Positions 47,837 through 55,458 of a stretch of DNA of 64,000 nucleotides are shown one piece after another. Source of the DNA: Verrucomicrobiota bacterium JB023 (lineage in GTDB: Bacteria > Verrucomicrobiota > Verrucomicrobiia > Verrucomicrobiales > Akkermansiaceae). Numbering within the stretch: the stretch's first letter is position 1; each line of letters opens with the position of its first letter. Where the stretch lies: positions 111,041 through 175,040 of the forward strand of contig JAUTCR010000033.1 in assembly GCA_030673895.1 (NCBI GenBank). Reading direction: 5' to 3'. Under the pieces are notes generated by a model that saw nothing but the letters and a program-made list of their open reading frames with translations, searched no databases and was not told the origin of the DNA. The translations under genes and the position numbers were made by a program.

Positions 47837-48079
47837 ATGTCGGACAAAACCAACGAAGAGCGAATCAAGGACATCATTGTTGAACAACTTGGTGTCAACG
47901 AAGATCAAGTAACTCCCGACGCCAAGTTGCTCGAAGATCTTGGAGCTGACTCCCTTGATGCCGTCGAACTGATCATGGCCATCGAAGAAGAGTTCGGAAT
48001 CGAGGTTCCCGACGACGAGGCTGAGAAGCTGACCACAATGAACGAAATCGTCGTCTACGTCGACAAGGCGCAGGACTGA
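47837..48079 (+). CDS. acpP: Acyl carrier protein
   Basis: 80 aa, strongly acidic, carrying acyl chains on phosphopantetheine in fatty-acid synthesis. The attachment site is Ser39 in [10 protein letters not shown]. Helix pattern, length and charge are typical. The ATG at 47837 has no Shine-Dalgarno sequence. A terminator follows, and no fab gene is adjacent here, so it is monocistronic. Confidence 0.97.
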   Translation: MSDKTNEERIKDIIVEQLGVNEDQVTPDAKLLEDLGADSLDAVELIMAIEEEFGIEVPDDEAEKLTTMNEIVVYVDKAQD

Positions 48080-48106
48080 TTTCTTCAGCAAAAATCAATT
48101 TCAATC

Positions 48107-48137
48107 AAGGGGTGGATCCGAGTGATCCGCCCTTTCT
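48107..48137 (+). terminator. Terminator after acpP
   Basis: Arms AAGGGGTGGATC (48107-48118) and GATCCGCCCTTT (48124-48135) pair over about 11 bp with a G-U pair, short loop, then a partial T run. It lies ~28 bp after the acpP stop. Confidence 0.75.
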
Positions 48138-48174
48138 GTTGCAAAGTGCCTGATAGCAGCGACACTTTCGTCTC

Positions 48175-48705
48175 TTGAAGAAGCATTCTCCAGATACTGT
48201 CCAGTACGCTCTCGAAACAACCCGGGTGCTCTACGAGCCCGATCACCGCATTGACACCTTCGGGACCACCCGATTTGAGTTCCAGCTCATCAGTGAGCCG
48301 ATGGACACGGTCGGCGCGGTGCGGCTGCGAACGGGTGAAGTAGAGGCTAATAAGCCAATGATTCTGCGCCCTGACGGGTATCAGGAGATTGAGGCCGAAG
48401 GCTTTGGCGAAGACGCCGGGAAGCTATTTGATTGGCTCGAGGAGAAGGGTGCCATGCCACGGATTCTTCGCTATGGATTCCAATTCAAGCGGGGCCAAGT
48501 CAAGGAAGAGCTGGTGCACGAGCCCTTGGAGGAAGTGCGGGGACGCCTGCTTGAGGTCGCGAAAAAAGAGGGTCGCCCCATGCAAGCCGTCCTCGAAGGC
48601 GTTGATGACGCGTGGGAGATTTGTCTTTTACGGTTCGCAATGGAGATGATCGAGAAGTCACAAGGCATCAACCTTTTCGATTTTAAGCGACGGGGGTTGT
48701 TGTAG
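48175..48705 (+). CDS. Uncharacterised 176-aa cytoplasmic protein
   Basis: A charged soluble protein starting at TTG 48175, which is the reading that keeps the N-terminal KKHSPDTVQYALETTRVLYE. It contains FGTTRFEFQLISEPMDTVGAVRLRTGEVEA, a central acidic region, and a long amphipathic C-terminal helix ending SQGINLFDFKRRGLL. No family recognised. It starts a plus-strand run with the LysM protein (16 bp later), accA, the YcxB-like gene and an ABC ATPase, so it may be in that operon. Confidence 0.7.
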   Translation: MKKHSPDTVQYALETTRVLYEPDHRIDTFGTTRFEFQLISEPMDTVGAVRLRTGEVEANKPMILRPDGYQEIEAEGFGEDAGKLFDWLEEKGAMPRILRYGFQFKRGQVKEELVHEPLEEVRGRLLEVAKKEGRPMQAVLEGVDDAWEICLLRFAMEMIEKSQGINLFDFKRRGLL

Positions 48706-48721
48706 TGTCCGTCCGTCTTCC

Positions 48722-49615
48722 ATGAGTTTCTCCAGTTTCATCAAAGGCTTGGCCGCCCTGATCGTCTTGACGGTGATGGGGGCCACCGTTTGGTGGGTGT
48801 GGAAGGTCAATCGGGACATTGCCACGGTCGAACTGGAATCCACGGTCATGCTGGACCGACTGGAGTCCAAGGAGTTACCCGACGTTGAGCCAGGCGATCG
48901 CGCCTTCCAGCGCGCTATCGAGCTCATCGCCACTGGCGAACTCGAAGCGGCAAAGGAGAAGCTTCACTTCATCGTCAATTTCAGTCCCGGCTCGGCTGCG
49001 GCCCGGGAGGCCCGCCGCATCCTCGGAGAGGTCCATCTTGATGAGCTCTTCATCGGCAAAAATGACCGGGGAAGGACAATCCACACGGTGGAGAAGGGAG
49101 ACGCCCCATTTGCCCTTGCGAAGCAGTATGAGACCACCCTCGACTGCATGATGGCTCTCAATGGGATGTATGACCTCCAGATCCATCCCGGGGATGAGCT
49201 GGCCATGCTCGCTCTGAATTTCAGCCTCCGGATCGATGTGGGGAAGGACACCATCACCCTCCGGCGCATGGTCTCGGAGGAGCCTCGCCGGGATGAATTC
49301 GTCAAGGAATACGAGATCGTCCGCTACCGGCTGAATTCCTTGAGCCAGAATCTGACCGTCGCCAAGGTCGAGAACAAATACGGCCTGCGGGATGGCAAGC
49401 CTCTCAACACACTCTCCGATGACTACCGCTCGGCCTCGAAGGTGGTCATTGTCAAAAAAGGGAAGACTGTCTGGCAAATTCGTTCCATGCCCGCCGAGGG
49501 GGACGAATTACCGGAAGGAAATGGCTTTTTTCTCGCTCCCCATGATATGGAGGAGCTCGCGGTCCTCCTGCGGGTAGGCAATCGCGTGGAAATCGTCAAA
49601 GATCAGAAAGAATAA
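48722..49615 (+). CDS. LysM protein with degenerate L,D-transpeptidase-like domain
   Basis: 297 aa with an N-terminal signal anchor (about 9-28, LAALIVLTVMGATVWWVW), a short helical repeat-like region (~55-105), a LysM (TIHTVEKGDAPFALA, ~120-165), then a beta-rich domain laid out like a YkuD L,D-transpeptidase: it begins LRIDVGKDTITLRRM and ends LLRVGNRVEIV, as real ones do. But the SHGC(I/V)R catalytic motif is missing; the equivalent region reads EGNGFFLAPHDMEEL. So the cell-wall-binding part is intact and the transferase part looks dead. Likely periplasmic. It is 16 bp after the previous gene and 1 bp before accA. Confidence 0.75.
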   Translation: MSFSSFIKGLAALIVLTVMGATVWWVWKVNRDIATVELESTVMLDRLESKELPDVEPGDRAFQRAIELIATGELEAAKEKLHFIVNFSPGSAAAREARRILGEVHLDELFIGKNDRGRTIHTVEKGDAPFALAKQYETTLDCMMALNGMYDLQIHPGDELAMLALNFSLRIDVGKDTITLRRMVSEEPRRDEFVKEYEIVRYRLNSLSQNLTVAKVENKYGLRDGKPLNTLSDDYRSASKVVIVKKGKTVWQIRSMPAEGDELPEGNGFFLAPHDMEELAVLLRVGNRVEIVKDQKE

Positions 49616-49616
49616 A

Positions 49617-50585
49617 ATGCAGAAACCGCTGGAGTTCGAAAAACCAATTCAGGAGCTGGAGGAAGAGCTTTCCGCTCTCGAAAAGAAGGCAAGGGATCAA
49701 GACTTGGATCTCAGTGGTGAGATGTCGGCTTTGCGCGCAAAATTGGAGGAGACTCGAAAGCGTATTTACGCGGACCTCACTCCTTGGCAACGTGTCCAGA
49801 TAGCCAGGCATACCAATAGACCCTTCTTAATCGACTACCTTTCAAAGACCTTTGATGAGTTTTGTGAACTCCATGGTGATCGGGTGGTGGGCGATGATCG
49901 GGCCATGCCCGGCGGTTTTGCCCGTATCGGCGAGCACCGCTGCGTCGTCATCGGTCATCAGAAGGGACGCGATACCAAGGAAAATTTGGCTCGTAACTTC
50001 GGGAGTGCTCATCCCGAGGGGTATCGGAAGGCTCTGCGGCTCATGCAGATGGGCGATCGCTTCGGTCTCCCCATCGTGGCGCTAATCGATACCCCGGGTG
50101 CTTTCCCTGGTATTGGCGCGGAGGAGAGAAACATTGCTGAGTCGATCGCACGGAACCTTCGGGAGATGATGGCCCTGCGGGTGCCTGTGGTCGCGGTCGT
50201 TCTGGGTGAAGGAGGCTCCGGGGGCGCGCTGGGGATTGGTATCGCCAATCGCGTGCTGATGATGGAGAACGCTTATTATTCGGTTATTAGCCCGGAGGGC
50301 TGTGCCGCCATCCTCTGGAAGCACCGCAGCCACGCACCGGAAGCTGCCGAAGCAATGAAACTGAGCGCACCGGATTTGAAGGAATTGGATCTCATCGACG
50401 GCGTCGTCAAGGAGCCGGAAGGCGGGGCGCATCACGATCATGATGCCTCGGCTGAAGGTCTGCGCACGGCCCTCGTTGCGCAACTTGATGAACTCTCGAA
50501 GATGAGCGGTGACGAGCTGCGTGACGACCGATACCGCAAGTTCCGGAACTTTGGGGTCTGGCAAGGCGATGAGCTCGCAGGCTGA
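49617..50585 (+). CDS. accA: Acetyl-CoA carboxylase carboxyltransferase subunit alpha
   Basis: A 322-aa subunit that, with AccD, transfers carboxyl from biotin to acetyl-CoA at the first step of fatty-acid synthesis. Blocks: FEKPIQELEEEL N-terminus, HGDR and FARIG region, GHQKGRDTKEN, ALIDTPGAFPGIGAEERN, and EGGSGGALGIG with the SPEGCAAILWK motif, all normal. Length is typical (~320). The start follows the LysM stop by 1 bp and the end overlaps the YcxB-like gene by 1 bp (TGATG), so it is translationally linked to both. Confidence 0.97.
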   Translation: MQKPLEFEKPIQELEEELSALEKKARDQDLDLSGEMSALRAKLEETRKRIYADLTPWQRVQIARHTNRPFLIDYLSKTFDEFCELHGDRVVGDDRAMPGGFARIGEHRCVVIGHQKGRDTKENLARNFGSAHPEGYRKALRLMQMGDRFGLPIVALIDTPGAFPGIGAEERNIAESIARNLREMMALRVPVVAVVLGEGGSGGALGIGIANRVLMMENAYYSVISPEGCAAILWKHRSHAPEAAEAMKLSAPDLKELDLIDGVVKEPEGGAHHDHDASAEGLRTALVAQLDELSKMSGDELRDDRYRKFRNFGVWQGDELAG

Positions 50586-51088
50586 TGAAGCTTAGTTTTG
50601 TCATTGAGGAAGGCGATATGCGGACTGCCGCAGGTCGCCATTTCAATTATCGTTACCCATTTTTCCGCTATTCGGGTCCAATCCTCGGGGGACTGCTCCT
50701 CGTGATGTCGGTTTTCTTCTTAATGAATATCGGCGAGGGACCCAATGCGTTCCTGGGTATCATCTGTCTCGCTGCCGGCTTGCGCAGTCTTTTCCGGAAG
50801 AAATTTTACGTTTGGCGGACCGCTAAAGGCCTGTTCAAGGGCAAGGAGGGAGAAGACTTCACGCAGTGGATCGAGGCTGACGAGGAGGGGCTCGCGATGA
50901 GGCATCGCAAGTCCGAGGGGCGCATCGACTGGGATGGTTTCGTCGATGTGCAAGAATGCCCGGAAGGGCTCCTTCTCTATCCGCAAAAGAATCTCTTCGT
51001 CTGGATACCGTGCTCTGCCACGATGAGCGAAGGTCGCTGGGAGGACTTCGTCAGCCTAGTGACCTCCAAGATTACCAAAAAGTTATGA
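50585..51088 (+). CDS. YcxB-like two-TM protein
   Basis: 167 aa with two hydrophobic segments (about 32-47 and 55-68, PILGGLLLVMSVFFL and FLGIICLAAGLR), then a soluble PH-like C-terminal part with aromatic and charged residues (FKGKEGEDFTQWIEAD, IDWDGFVDVQE). This organisation matches YcxB-family proteins of unknown function. Start overlaps the accA stop (TGATG); its stop overlaps the ABC ATPase start (ATGA). Function unproven. Confidence 0.7.
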   Translation: MKLSFVIEEGDMRTAAGRHFNYRYPFFRYSGPILGGLLLVMSVFFLMNIGEGPNAFLGIICLAAGLRSLFRKKFYVWRTAKGLFKGKEGEDFTQWIEADEEGLAMRHRKSEGRIDWDGFVDVQECPEGLLLYPQKNLFVWIPCSATMSEGRWEDFVSLVTSKITKKL

Positions 51089-51750
51089 GCTTGATCGAAG
51101 CCCGGGATCTACACCGCAGTTATCAGATGGGTAAGAAGACCCTCGAGGTGCTGCGAGGCATCAATCTTAAGGTCGAAGCGGGCGAAAAGCTCTTCCTCTG
51201 CGGTCCCAGTGGTGCAGGCAAAACCACGCTGATGTACACCCTGGCGGGCCTGGAGCGCCCCCATCAGGGCCAAGTCCTCGTCCGCGGAGATGATTTCTAT
51301 GCCAAGAGCGCGAAGAAGCAGGCTGAATTCCGCAACGCGGAGATGGGCTACGTCTTCCAGAACTTTTTTCTCCTTCCAGAGCTGAGCGCACTCGAGAACG
51401 TGATGGTGCCCGGGCTGATAGGAGGCCGGAAGAAGCGGGATTTGGCGGTGGAGCTCTTGGAGACAGTGGGTCTGGGCGAGCGCTTGGATCACCTGCCTGC
51501 GGAATTGAGCGGTGGTGAACAGCAGCGGGTCGCCATTGCTCGTGCGTTACTCGGGGAGCCGAATATTGTCTTTGCCGATGAGCCGACTGGTAACTTGGAC
51601 TCTCGAAATGGCGAAGAGGTGATTCGTCATCTGTTCGAGCTCAGCGAAAAGGCAGGAGCCACGCTTGTCGTCGTGACGCACGATCGGGAATTGGCGAAAC
51701 GGGGAGACCGGATGCTGGTCGTCAGCGATGGCCAAATTAGTGCTTCGTAA
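51085..51750 (+). CDS. ABC transporter ATP-binding protein, LolD/MacB type
   Basis: A 221-aa ATPase: Walker [10 protein letters not shown] (40-48), Q-loop in [10 protein letters not shown], signature LSGGEQQRV (141-149), Walker B IVFADEP (161-167), H-loop in VVTHDRE. Closest in style to LolD/MacB/FtsE, which drive lipoprotein release or export through an MacB-type permease. No permease gene is adjacent, so its partner must be elsewhere or be the preceding YcxB-like membrane protein, which is speculative. ATGA coupling to that gene. The stop overlaps the end of the convergent gene by 14 bp. Confidence 0.88.
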   Translation: MSLIEARDLHRSYQMGKKTLEVLRGINLKVEAGEKLFLCGPSGAGKTTLMYTLAGLERPHQGQVLVRGDDFYAKSAKKQAEFRNAEMGYVFQNFFLLPELSALENVMVPGLIGGRKKRDLAVELLETVGLGERLDHLPAELSGGEQQRVAIARALLGEPNIVFADEPTGNLDSRNGEEVIRHLFELSEKAGATLVVVTHDRELAKRGDRMLVVSDGQISAS

Positions 51751-52225
51751 CAGGTTCTGCAGAAGCTGGCGGGTAGGGAATGGGCTCGCGCGAGATGGGC
51801 CGCAGCGGACGGCGCTTCGTCGTTGGAGCCAAAGAGAGCATGCGCTTGGCTGCATTCTTGGTCAGCCAAGATCGGGCCTGCTTTTTGAGGTAGGAGCGGA
51901 TGAGAGGCTGTGCGGCGGCGATGACCCATCCCATGAGCTTGCCGGAGAAAGTGGATTTCTTTCCCGTTGGCGTTGGGGGTTGAGATTTGCGCCCGCGCTT
52001 TCGTCGGGGCTTGATGAGCAGAACGAGCAAGCAGCTAAGAGAAGCGGTGATCACCAGGGTGCGAGTGTTCACCTGGGGCACATTGGCGGGCAATCGACCG
52101 GCAAGGGAGAGCAGGCTTTTACCCCGCTGGGCAATGTCGCCAGTATCGGGCACTTGCAACGAGGCTCGAGCGGCAGCGAGTTCGGCCTTCAGCTCTTCTT
52201 TGCGGGAGTGTTCTCGTGCAGCCAT
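51737..52225 (-). CDS. Uncharacterised basic protein with one TM segment
   Basis: 162 aa: a short N-terminal helical part, one hydrophobic segment (about 57-71, LVITASLSCLLVLLI) then a strongly basic Arg/Lys/Pro-rich tail with another amphipathic helix. Last gene of a minus-strand set with YqjE-like and YqjD-like proteins; it overlaps the YqjE-like gene end by 37 bp, so translation is probably coupled. Position matches the third member (YqjK) of the E. coli yqjDEK set, but I cannot show sequence similarity. Confidence 0.62.
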   Translation of the reverse strand: MAAREHSRKEELKAELAAARASLQVPDTGDIAQRGKSLLSLAGRLPANVPQVNTRTLVITASLSCLLVLLIKPRRKRGRKSQPPTPTGKKSTFSGKLMGWVIAAAQPLIRSYLKKQARSWLTKNAAKRMLSLAPTTKRRPLRPISREPIPYPPASAEPVTKH

Positions 52226-52599
52226 TGGCGGTCGTTTTCAATTTCAGCCCGGGTGTATTCGAAGAGGGGCTCGTCGGGTTGCTGGGAGAGCGTGTTCTTG
52301 AACTTCAGGAGGGCGACAAGGTGGAGGGCGGCGATGAGGAGGGCCGGGATCTCCCAGCCGAGGAGCGGGTGCTTGCTGAAGGCGGCCAGAAGTTTGCCCA
52401 GAAACGAGATGAGGGCTGCCAGAACGAGCAGGTAGGTGATCAGGGCGCAGCCGAGGACGACCACGAGAGGCAGGAGCTTCCCCTTGAGAAAGACGAGTGC
52501 TTCTTGAGACTCGATCCCCAGCAGCTGGAGGCGGGCCCGCAAATAGGTAGCGAACCCTCGGCCGAGGGAGAGTCCGGAATCGTCGCCGGGGAATCTCAT
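52189..52599 (-). CDS. YqjE/holin-superfamily-III-like membrane protein
   Basis: 136 aa with two hydrophobic helices (about 42-66 and 80-98, LLPLVVVLGCALITYLLVLAAL and WEIPALLIAALHLVALL), flanked by amphipathic charged ends. This is the layout of the YqjE / 'putative Actinobacterial Holin-X' family. Preceded by a YqjD-like gene 20 bp upstream, as in the E. coli yqjD-yqjE order. Not a phage holin by context: no lysis or phage genes are near. Confidence 0.7.
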   Translation of the reverse strand: MRFPGDDSGLSLGRGFATYLRARLQLLGIESQEALVFLKGKLLPLVVVLGCALITYLLVLAALISFLGKLLAAFSKHPLLGWEIPALLIAALHLVALLKFKNTLSQQPDEPLFEYTRAEIENDRQWLHENTPAKKS

Positions 52600-52619
52600 G
52601 GACGTCAGTGGGAGAGGCC

Positions 52620-53000
52620 TTATCGGCGGAAGACGAGGCCAGCCAGGAAGCCGACTGCGGCAGCGGCGAGCACGGCGTGGGTCGGGTATTGGCGGATGAT
52701 GTCTTCACTATCAGCATGGAATTCCCGCAACTTCAGGCGGGTTTCCTGCCACTGTTCGTTAGCCGCGCTGCGGAGATGCTGCATGTTTTCACCTGCAGAC
52801 TCACGGAACTGGACCGTGCGATCAGTCGCGGTCTCGCGAAATTCTTTGGCCCGTTCGGCAGCCGATTCCTTCAGCTGCTTGGCCTTTTCCTCGGCATTGT
52901 GGGCGATGTCGCGCGCCTTCTCGCCAGCTGCTTCTCTGAGGTCGTTGGCGGCCTGCAGATTCGAGCCTTCGGCAGGGGTGTCAGCAAAGGGTTCACTCAT
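52620..53000 (-). CDS. YqjD/ElaB-like (DUF883) ribosome/membrane-tethered protein
   Basis: 126 aa: about 100 residues of continuous, Ala/Glu/Lys/Arg-rich amphipathic helix with repeated AxEKAKxxK-type units, then a single C-terminal hydrophobic anchor (AVLAAAAVGFLAGLVFRR) ending in Arg. This is the layout of YqjD/ElaB, tail-anchored proteins that bind ribosomes in stationary phase in E. coli. The ATG at 53000 precedes the helix; the longer ORF is unlikely. It is first in a three-gene set. Confidence 0.75.
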   Translation of the reverse strand: MSEPFADTPAEGSNLQAANDLREAAGEKARDIAHNAEEKAKQLKESAAERAKEFRETATDRTVQFRESAGENMQHLRSAANEQWQETRLKLREFHADSEDIIRQYPTHAVLAAAAVGFLAGLVFRR

Positions 53001-53124
53001 GATAATTCTTCGTTGGGTTACTGCCCAAGATTGCAGCGACAATCGGGATGAGCAAGCCGGAAGGTTCCGGAAGAGGGTCTCCCGGGAGACTGTTGTGTCA
53101 GCGTGAGGCGGGTTAAGCCTTGCG

Positions 53125-53162
53125 ACGAAAAAGCCGACGTGAACCGGGTTCCCGTCGGCTTT
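53125..53162 (-). terminator. Terminator after dsbD
   Basis: AAAGCCGACG (53130-53139) pairs with CGTCGGCTTT (53153-53162), with an inner GAACC/GGTTC extension; on the minus strand it runs into TTTTTC. It lies ~53 bp after the dsbD stop and isolates it from the YqjD-like gene. Confidence 0.88.
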
Positions 53163-53214
53163 CTGGTTAAGCGTACCGGGCTCGGTGAGGCCCGGGAAGT
53201 GCCGCGAGACGCAT

Positions 53215-55308
53215 TCAGGCGTCCCCGGACCCGTCTTCCACGACCTTGATGCGGTCCTTCATGAAGTCGAGGAGGTAACCGGCGGTCAGGATCTCCTTTG
53301 TGATGTGAGGCTTGGCTGGCTCCTCGGGCAGGCGAAGCACATTGACCGGGATGGCGGTCTTTCCAAGCGCACGAACCTCGCGGTCGATCTCCTCATTGGG
53401 GTTTGTCTTATCTGCCTTGAGGAAGACGCCGTTGGCTTTCTCGAAGAAGTCGATGACTTCCTCCGAGTAGGCGACTTTCTTGTTGGATTGGCAGGTCAGG
53501 CACCACTTGGCGGTGAAGTCCACGTAAACGGGACGCCCTTCCTCGAGGTATTCCTGCTCCTTCGCCTTGGTCCATTTTTCCCATTCCGGCACCTTCTCGT
53601 TCGAGCTGCTGGGCTTGGCGAAGGCGATGCCGACGCCGAGGAGCAGCAGGGTGACGCCGGAGGCGATGTAGCGAACCTTGGGCTTGCGGTAGGGCACGTT
53701 CCAGCGCCCCCAAACCCAAGCGGCGGCGGCGATAATCGAGAGACCAATCATGACCATCAGGCCTTTCTGGCCAGCATCTTGTTCAAAGACCTGTCCGGAA
53801 TAGACCCAGAGGAGGTAGCCGACGGTGGCAAACAGGAGGAAGGACATCCCTTGCTTGAAGGACTCCATCCAAGCGCCGGGCTTGGGCAGCATCTTCACGA
53901 GGTCGGGGAAGGCGGAGAGGATCACGTAGGGGAGGGAGAGGCCGATCGCCATGACGGTGAAGGCGAGGAAGAACCAGAAGGTGGGCAAGGTGACCGCAAC
54001 CCCGAGGGCGGAACCGAGGAAAGGGGCTGAGCAGGGGGTGGCCACGACGGTGGCGAGAATTCCGGAGAAGAAGGAGCCGGAAAGCCCTGTCTTCTTGGTC
54101 AGGTTGGAGCCGACGCCGGTGGCGGAGGTGCCGATCTCGAACACGCCATACATGTTCAGCGCGAGAAGAAGCATGACCACGATGAGGATGAACATGACCC
54201 AGGGATTGGTCAGCTGACCGCCCCAGTTCTTGATGCCGCCGGCAATCATGATGGCCACGAGGATCCAGAAGCTGGCCAGAACCCCGCCGGCAAAGGCGAG
54301 GCCGTGCACCATCACTTTCTTGCGATCGTGACCGGCTTGCTCGACGAAGCCCATGATCTTCAGGCCGATCACCGGGAAGACACAGGGCATCAGATTGAGG
54401 ATGAGTCCTCCGAAGAACATGCCGATGAAGACGGGAAGAATGGTCGAGAGGTTGACCGGGGTCTTGGCCACCTCGATGGGGCTGCGGAACTGGATGGCGG
54501 TCTCGCCATCGGAGATGATGCCCTTGACGTGGTCGAGGGGCTCGGGGGCATCTTGGAAGTCGTTGCCAGGGTTTCGCGGGACCTTGAGGATGATGGTGTC
54601 GCCGTCTTGGCTCGCGGTGTGCGCGGCCTGGGAGTCCACCTGCCCGTCTTCGTCAAAGAAGGTCAGCCCCTCGGTCTGCAAGCCGCTGCTCGCCGGGATA
54701 TTGACGGTGATGGTGCCGGCTGCTTCGGTCACTGTGATCTCCAGGTCTCCTGCAGGCTGAGGCATGTGGGCCCGCGCGGAGGCGAATTCCGGGGCAGTCG
54801 CCTCATTGATGGAGGAGGCTTGGGCGACGGGCAAGGTCAGTGAGACGGATCCGTTTTCTCCGATGCAGTTGTCCTCGTCGCAGATTTGCCAGGAGGCATC
54901 GGCGGAGAGCGTGATCTCGGAGCCGGGAGCGAGGTTGGCCGGAGAGGAGACCTTGTAGAGATGATAGACGGTGCCTTCGTAGCCGATGGTGTTGTAGCCC
55001 AGCATGATGGAATAATGCGGGGTCGGCCATCCCTGATAGGTCACCTCAACGCCTTCGGGCAGGTTCCAGTCCATCTCCAGGACCTCGCCGAGCAGACCGG
55101 GATTTTTATAGTAAGAGTGCCAGCCATCGGGGTGCTCGAGCTTGAGGGCGATGGTGAAATCTTCTCCCGGGGCCACGGTCGAGACCTCCGCGATGAGTGA
55201 GGCCTTGGTCTCGATTTTTTCTTGGGCAAAGGGCAGGGAAAACGGATCGATATCATCCTGCGCAAAAAGAGGCAGGAGCATCGTGAATAAGAGGGCGAGT
55301 GCTTTCAT
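53215..55308 (-). CDS. dsbD: Thiol:disulfide interchange protein DsbD family
   Basis: 697 aa. Signal peptide ~1-16; an N-terminal periplasmic domain with a Cys pair in WQICDEDNCI; an eight-helix membrane domain with Cys in NLMPCVFPVIGLK and VATPCSAPFLG, which carry electrons across the membrane; a C-terminal thioredoxin-like domain with CLTC (Cys603, Cys606). The set of three Cys pairs is complete, so it should reduce periplasmic disulfides or cytochrome c maturation proteins using cytosolic thioredoxin. Its N-domain is longer than in E. coli DsbD and closer to ScsB-like members. Terminator downstream; a promoter candidate upstream. Confidence 0.92.
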   Translation of the reverse strand: MKALALLFTMLLPLFAQDDIDPFSLPFAQEKIETKASLIAEVSTVAPGEDFTIALKLEHPDGWHSYYKNPGLLGEVLEMDWNLPEGVEVTYQGWPTPHYSIMLGYNTIGYEGTVYHLYKVSSPANLAPGSEITLSADASWQICDEDNCIGENGSVSLTLPVAQASSINEATAPEFASARAHMPQPAGDLEITVTEAAGTITVNIPASSGLQTEGLTFFDEDGQVDSQAAHTASQDGDTIILKVPRNPGNDFQDAPEPLDHVKGIISDGETAIQFRSPIEVAKTPVNLSTILPVFIGMFFGGLILNLMPCVFPVIGLKIMGFVEQAGHDRKKVMVHGLAFAGGVLASFWILVAIMIAGGIKNWGGQLTNPWVMFILIVVMLLLALNMYGVFEIGTSATGVGSNLTKKTGLSGSFFSGILATVVATPCSAPFLGSALGVAVTLPTFWFFLAFTVMAIGLSLPYVILSAFPDLVKMLPKPGAWMESFKQGMSFLLFATVGYLLWVYSGQVFEQDAGQKGLMVMIGLSIIAAAAWVWGRWNVPYRKPKVRYIASGVTLLLLGVGIAFAKPSSSNEKVPEWEKWTKAKEQEYLEEGRPVYVDFTAKWCLTCQSNKKVAYSEEVIDFFEKANGVFLKADKTNPNEEIDREVRALGKTAIPVNVLRLPEEPAKPHITKEILTAGYLLDFMKDRIKVVEDGSGDA

Positions 55309-55364
55309 CTATGAACTTCGTTACGGGGATGAGAGACGAAAAGTCCCAACTTCATTCCCGTGGT

Positions 55365-55392
55365 TTTGTAAAGGGTCTGTCAAAATGGTCAA
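55365..55392 (-). promoter_or_regulatory. Candidate sigma70-like promoter for dsbD
   Basis: Minus strand TTGACC (55392-55387) and TACAAA (55370-55365), 16-bp spacing, ~55 nt upstream of the dsbD ATG. It is in the 150-bp gap between hemL and dsbD. Confidence 0.35.
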
Positions 55393-55458
55393 AAGGAACT
55401 GGAAACCTCCAGTATCGGCTGGGCGGATAATTGAAGGTTTGTCCGTCAACTGCAGGTC

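Noticed and set aside
52189..52599. Phage holin / prophage remnant
   Set aside because: The two-TM protein belongs with a YqjD-like neighbour; no other phage genes, integrase or att-like repeats are near.
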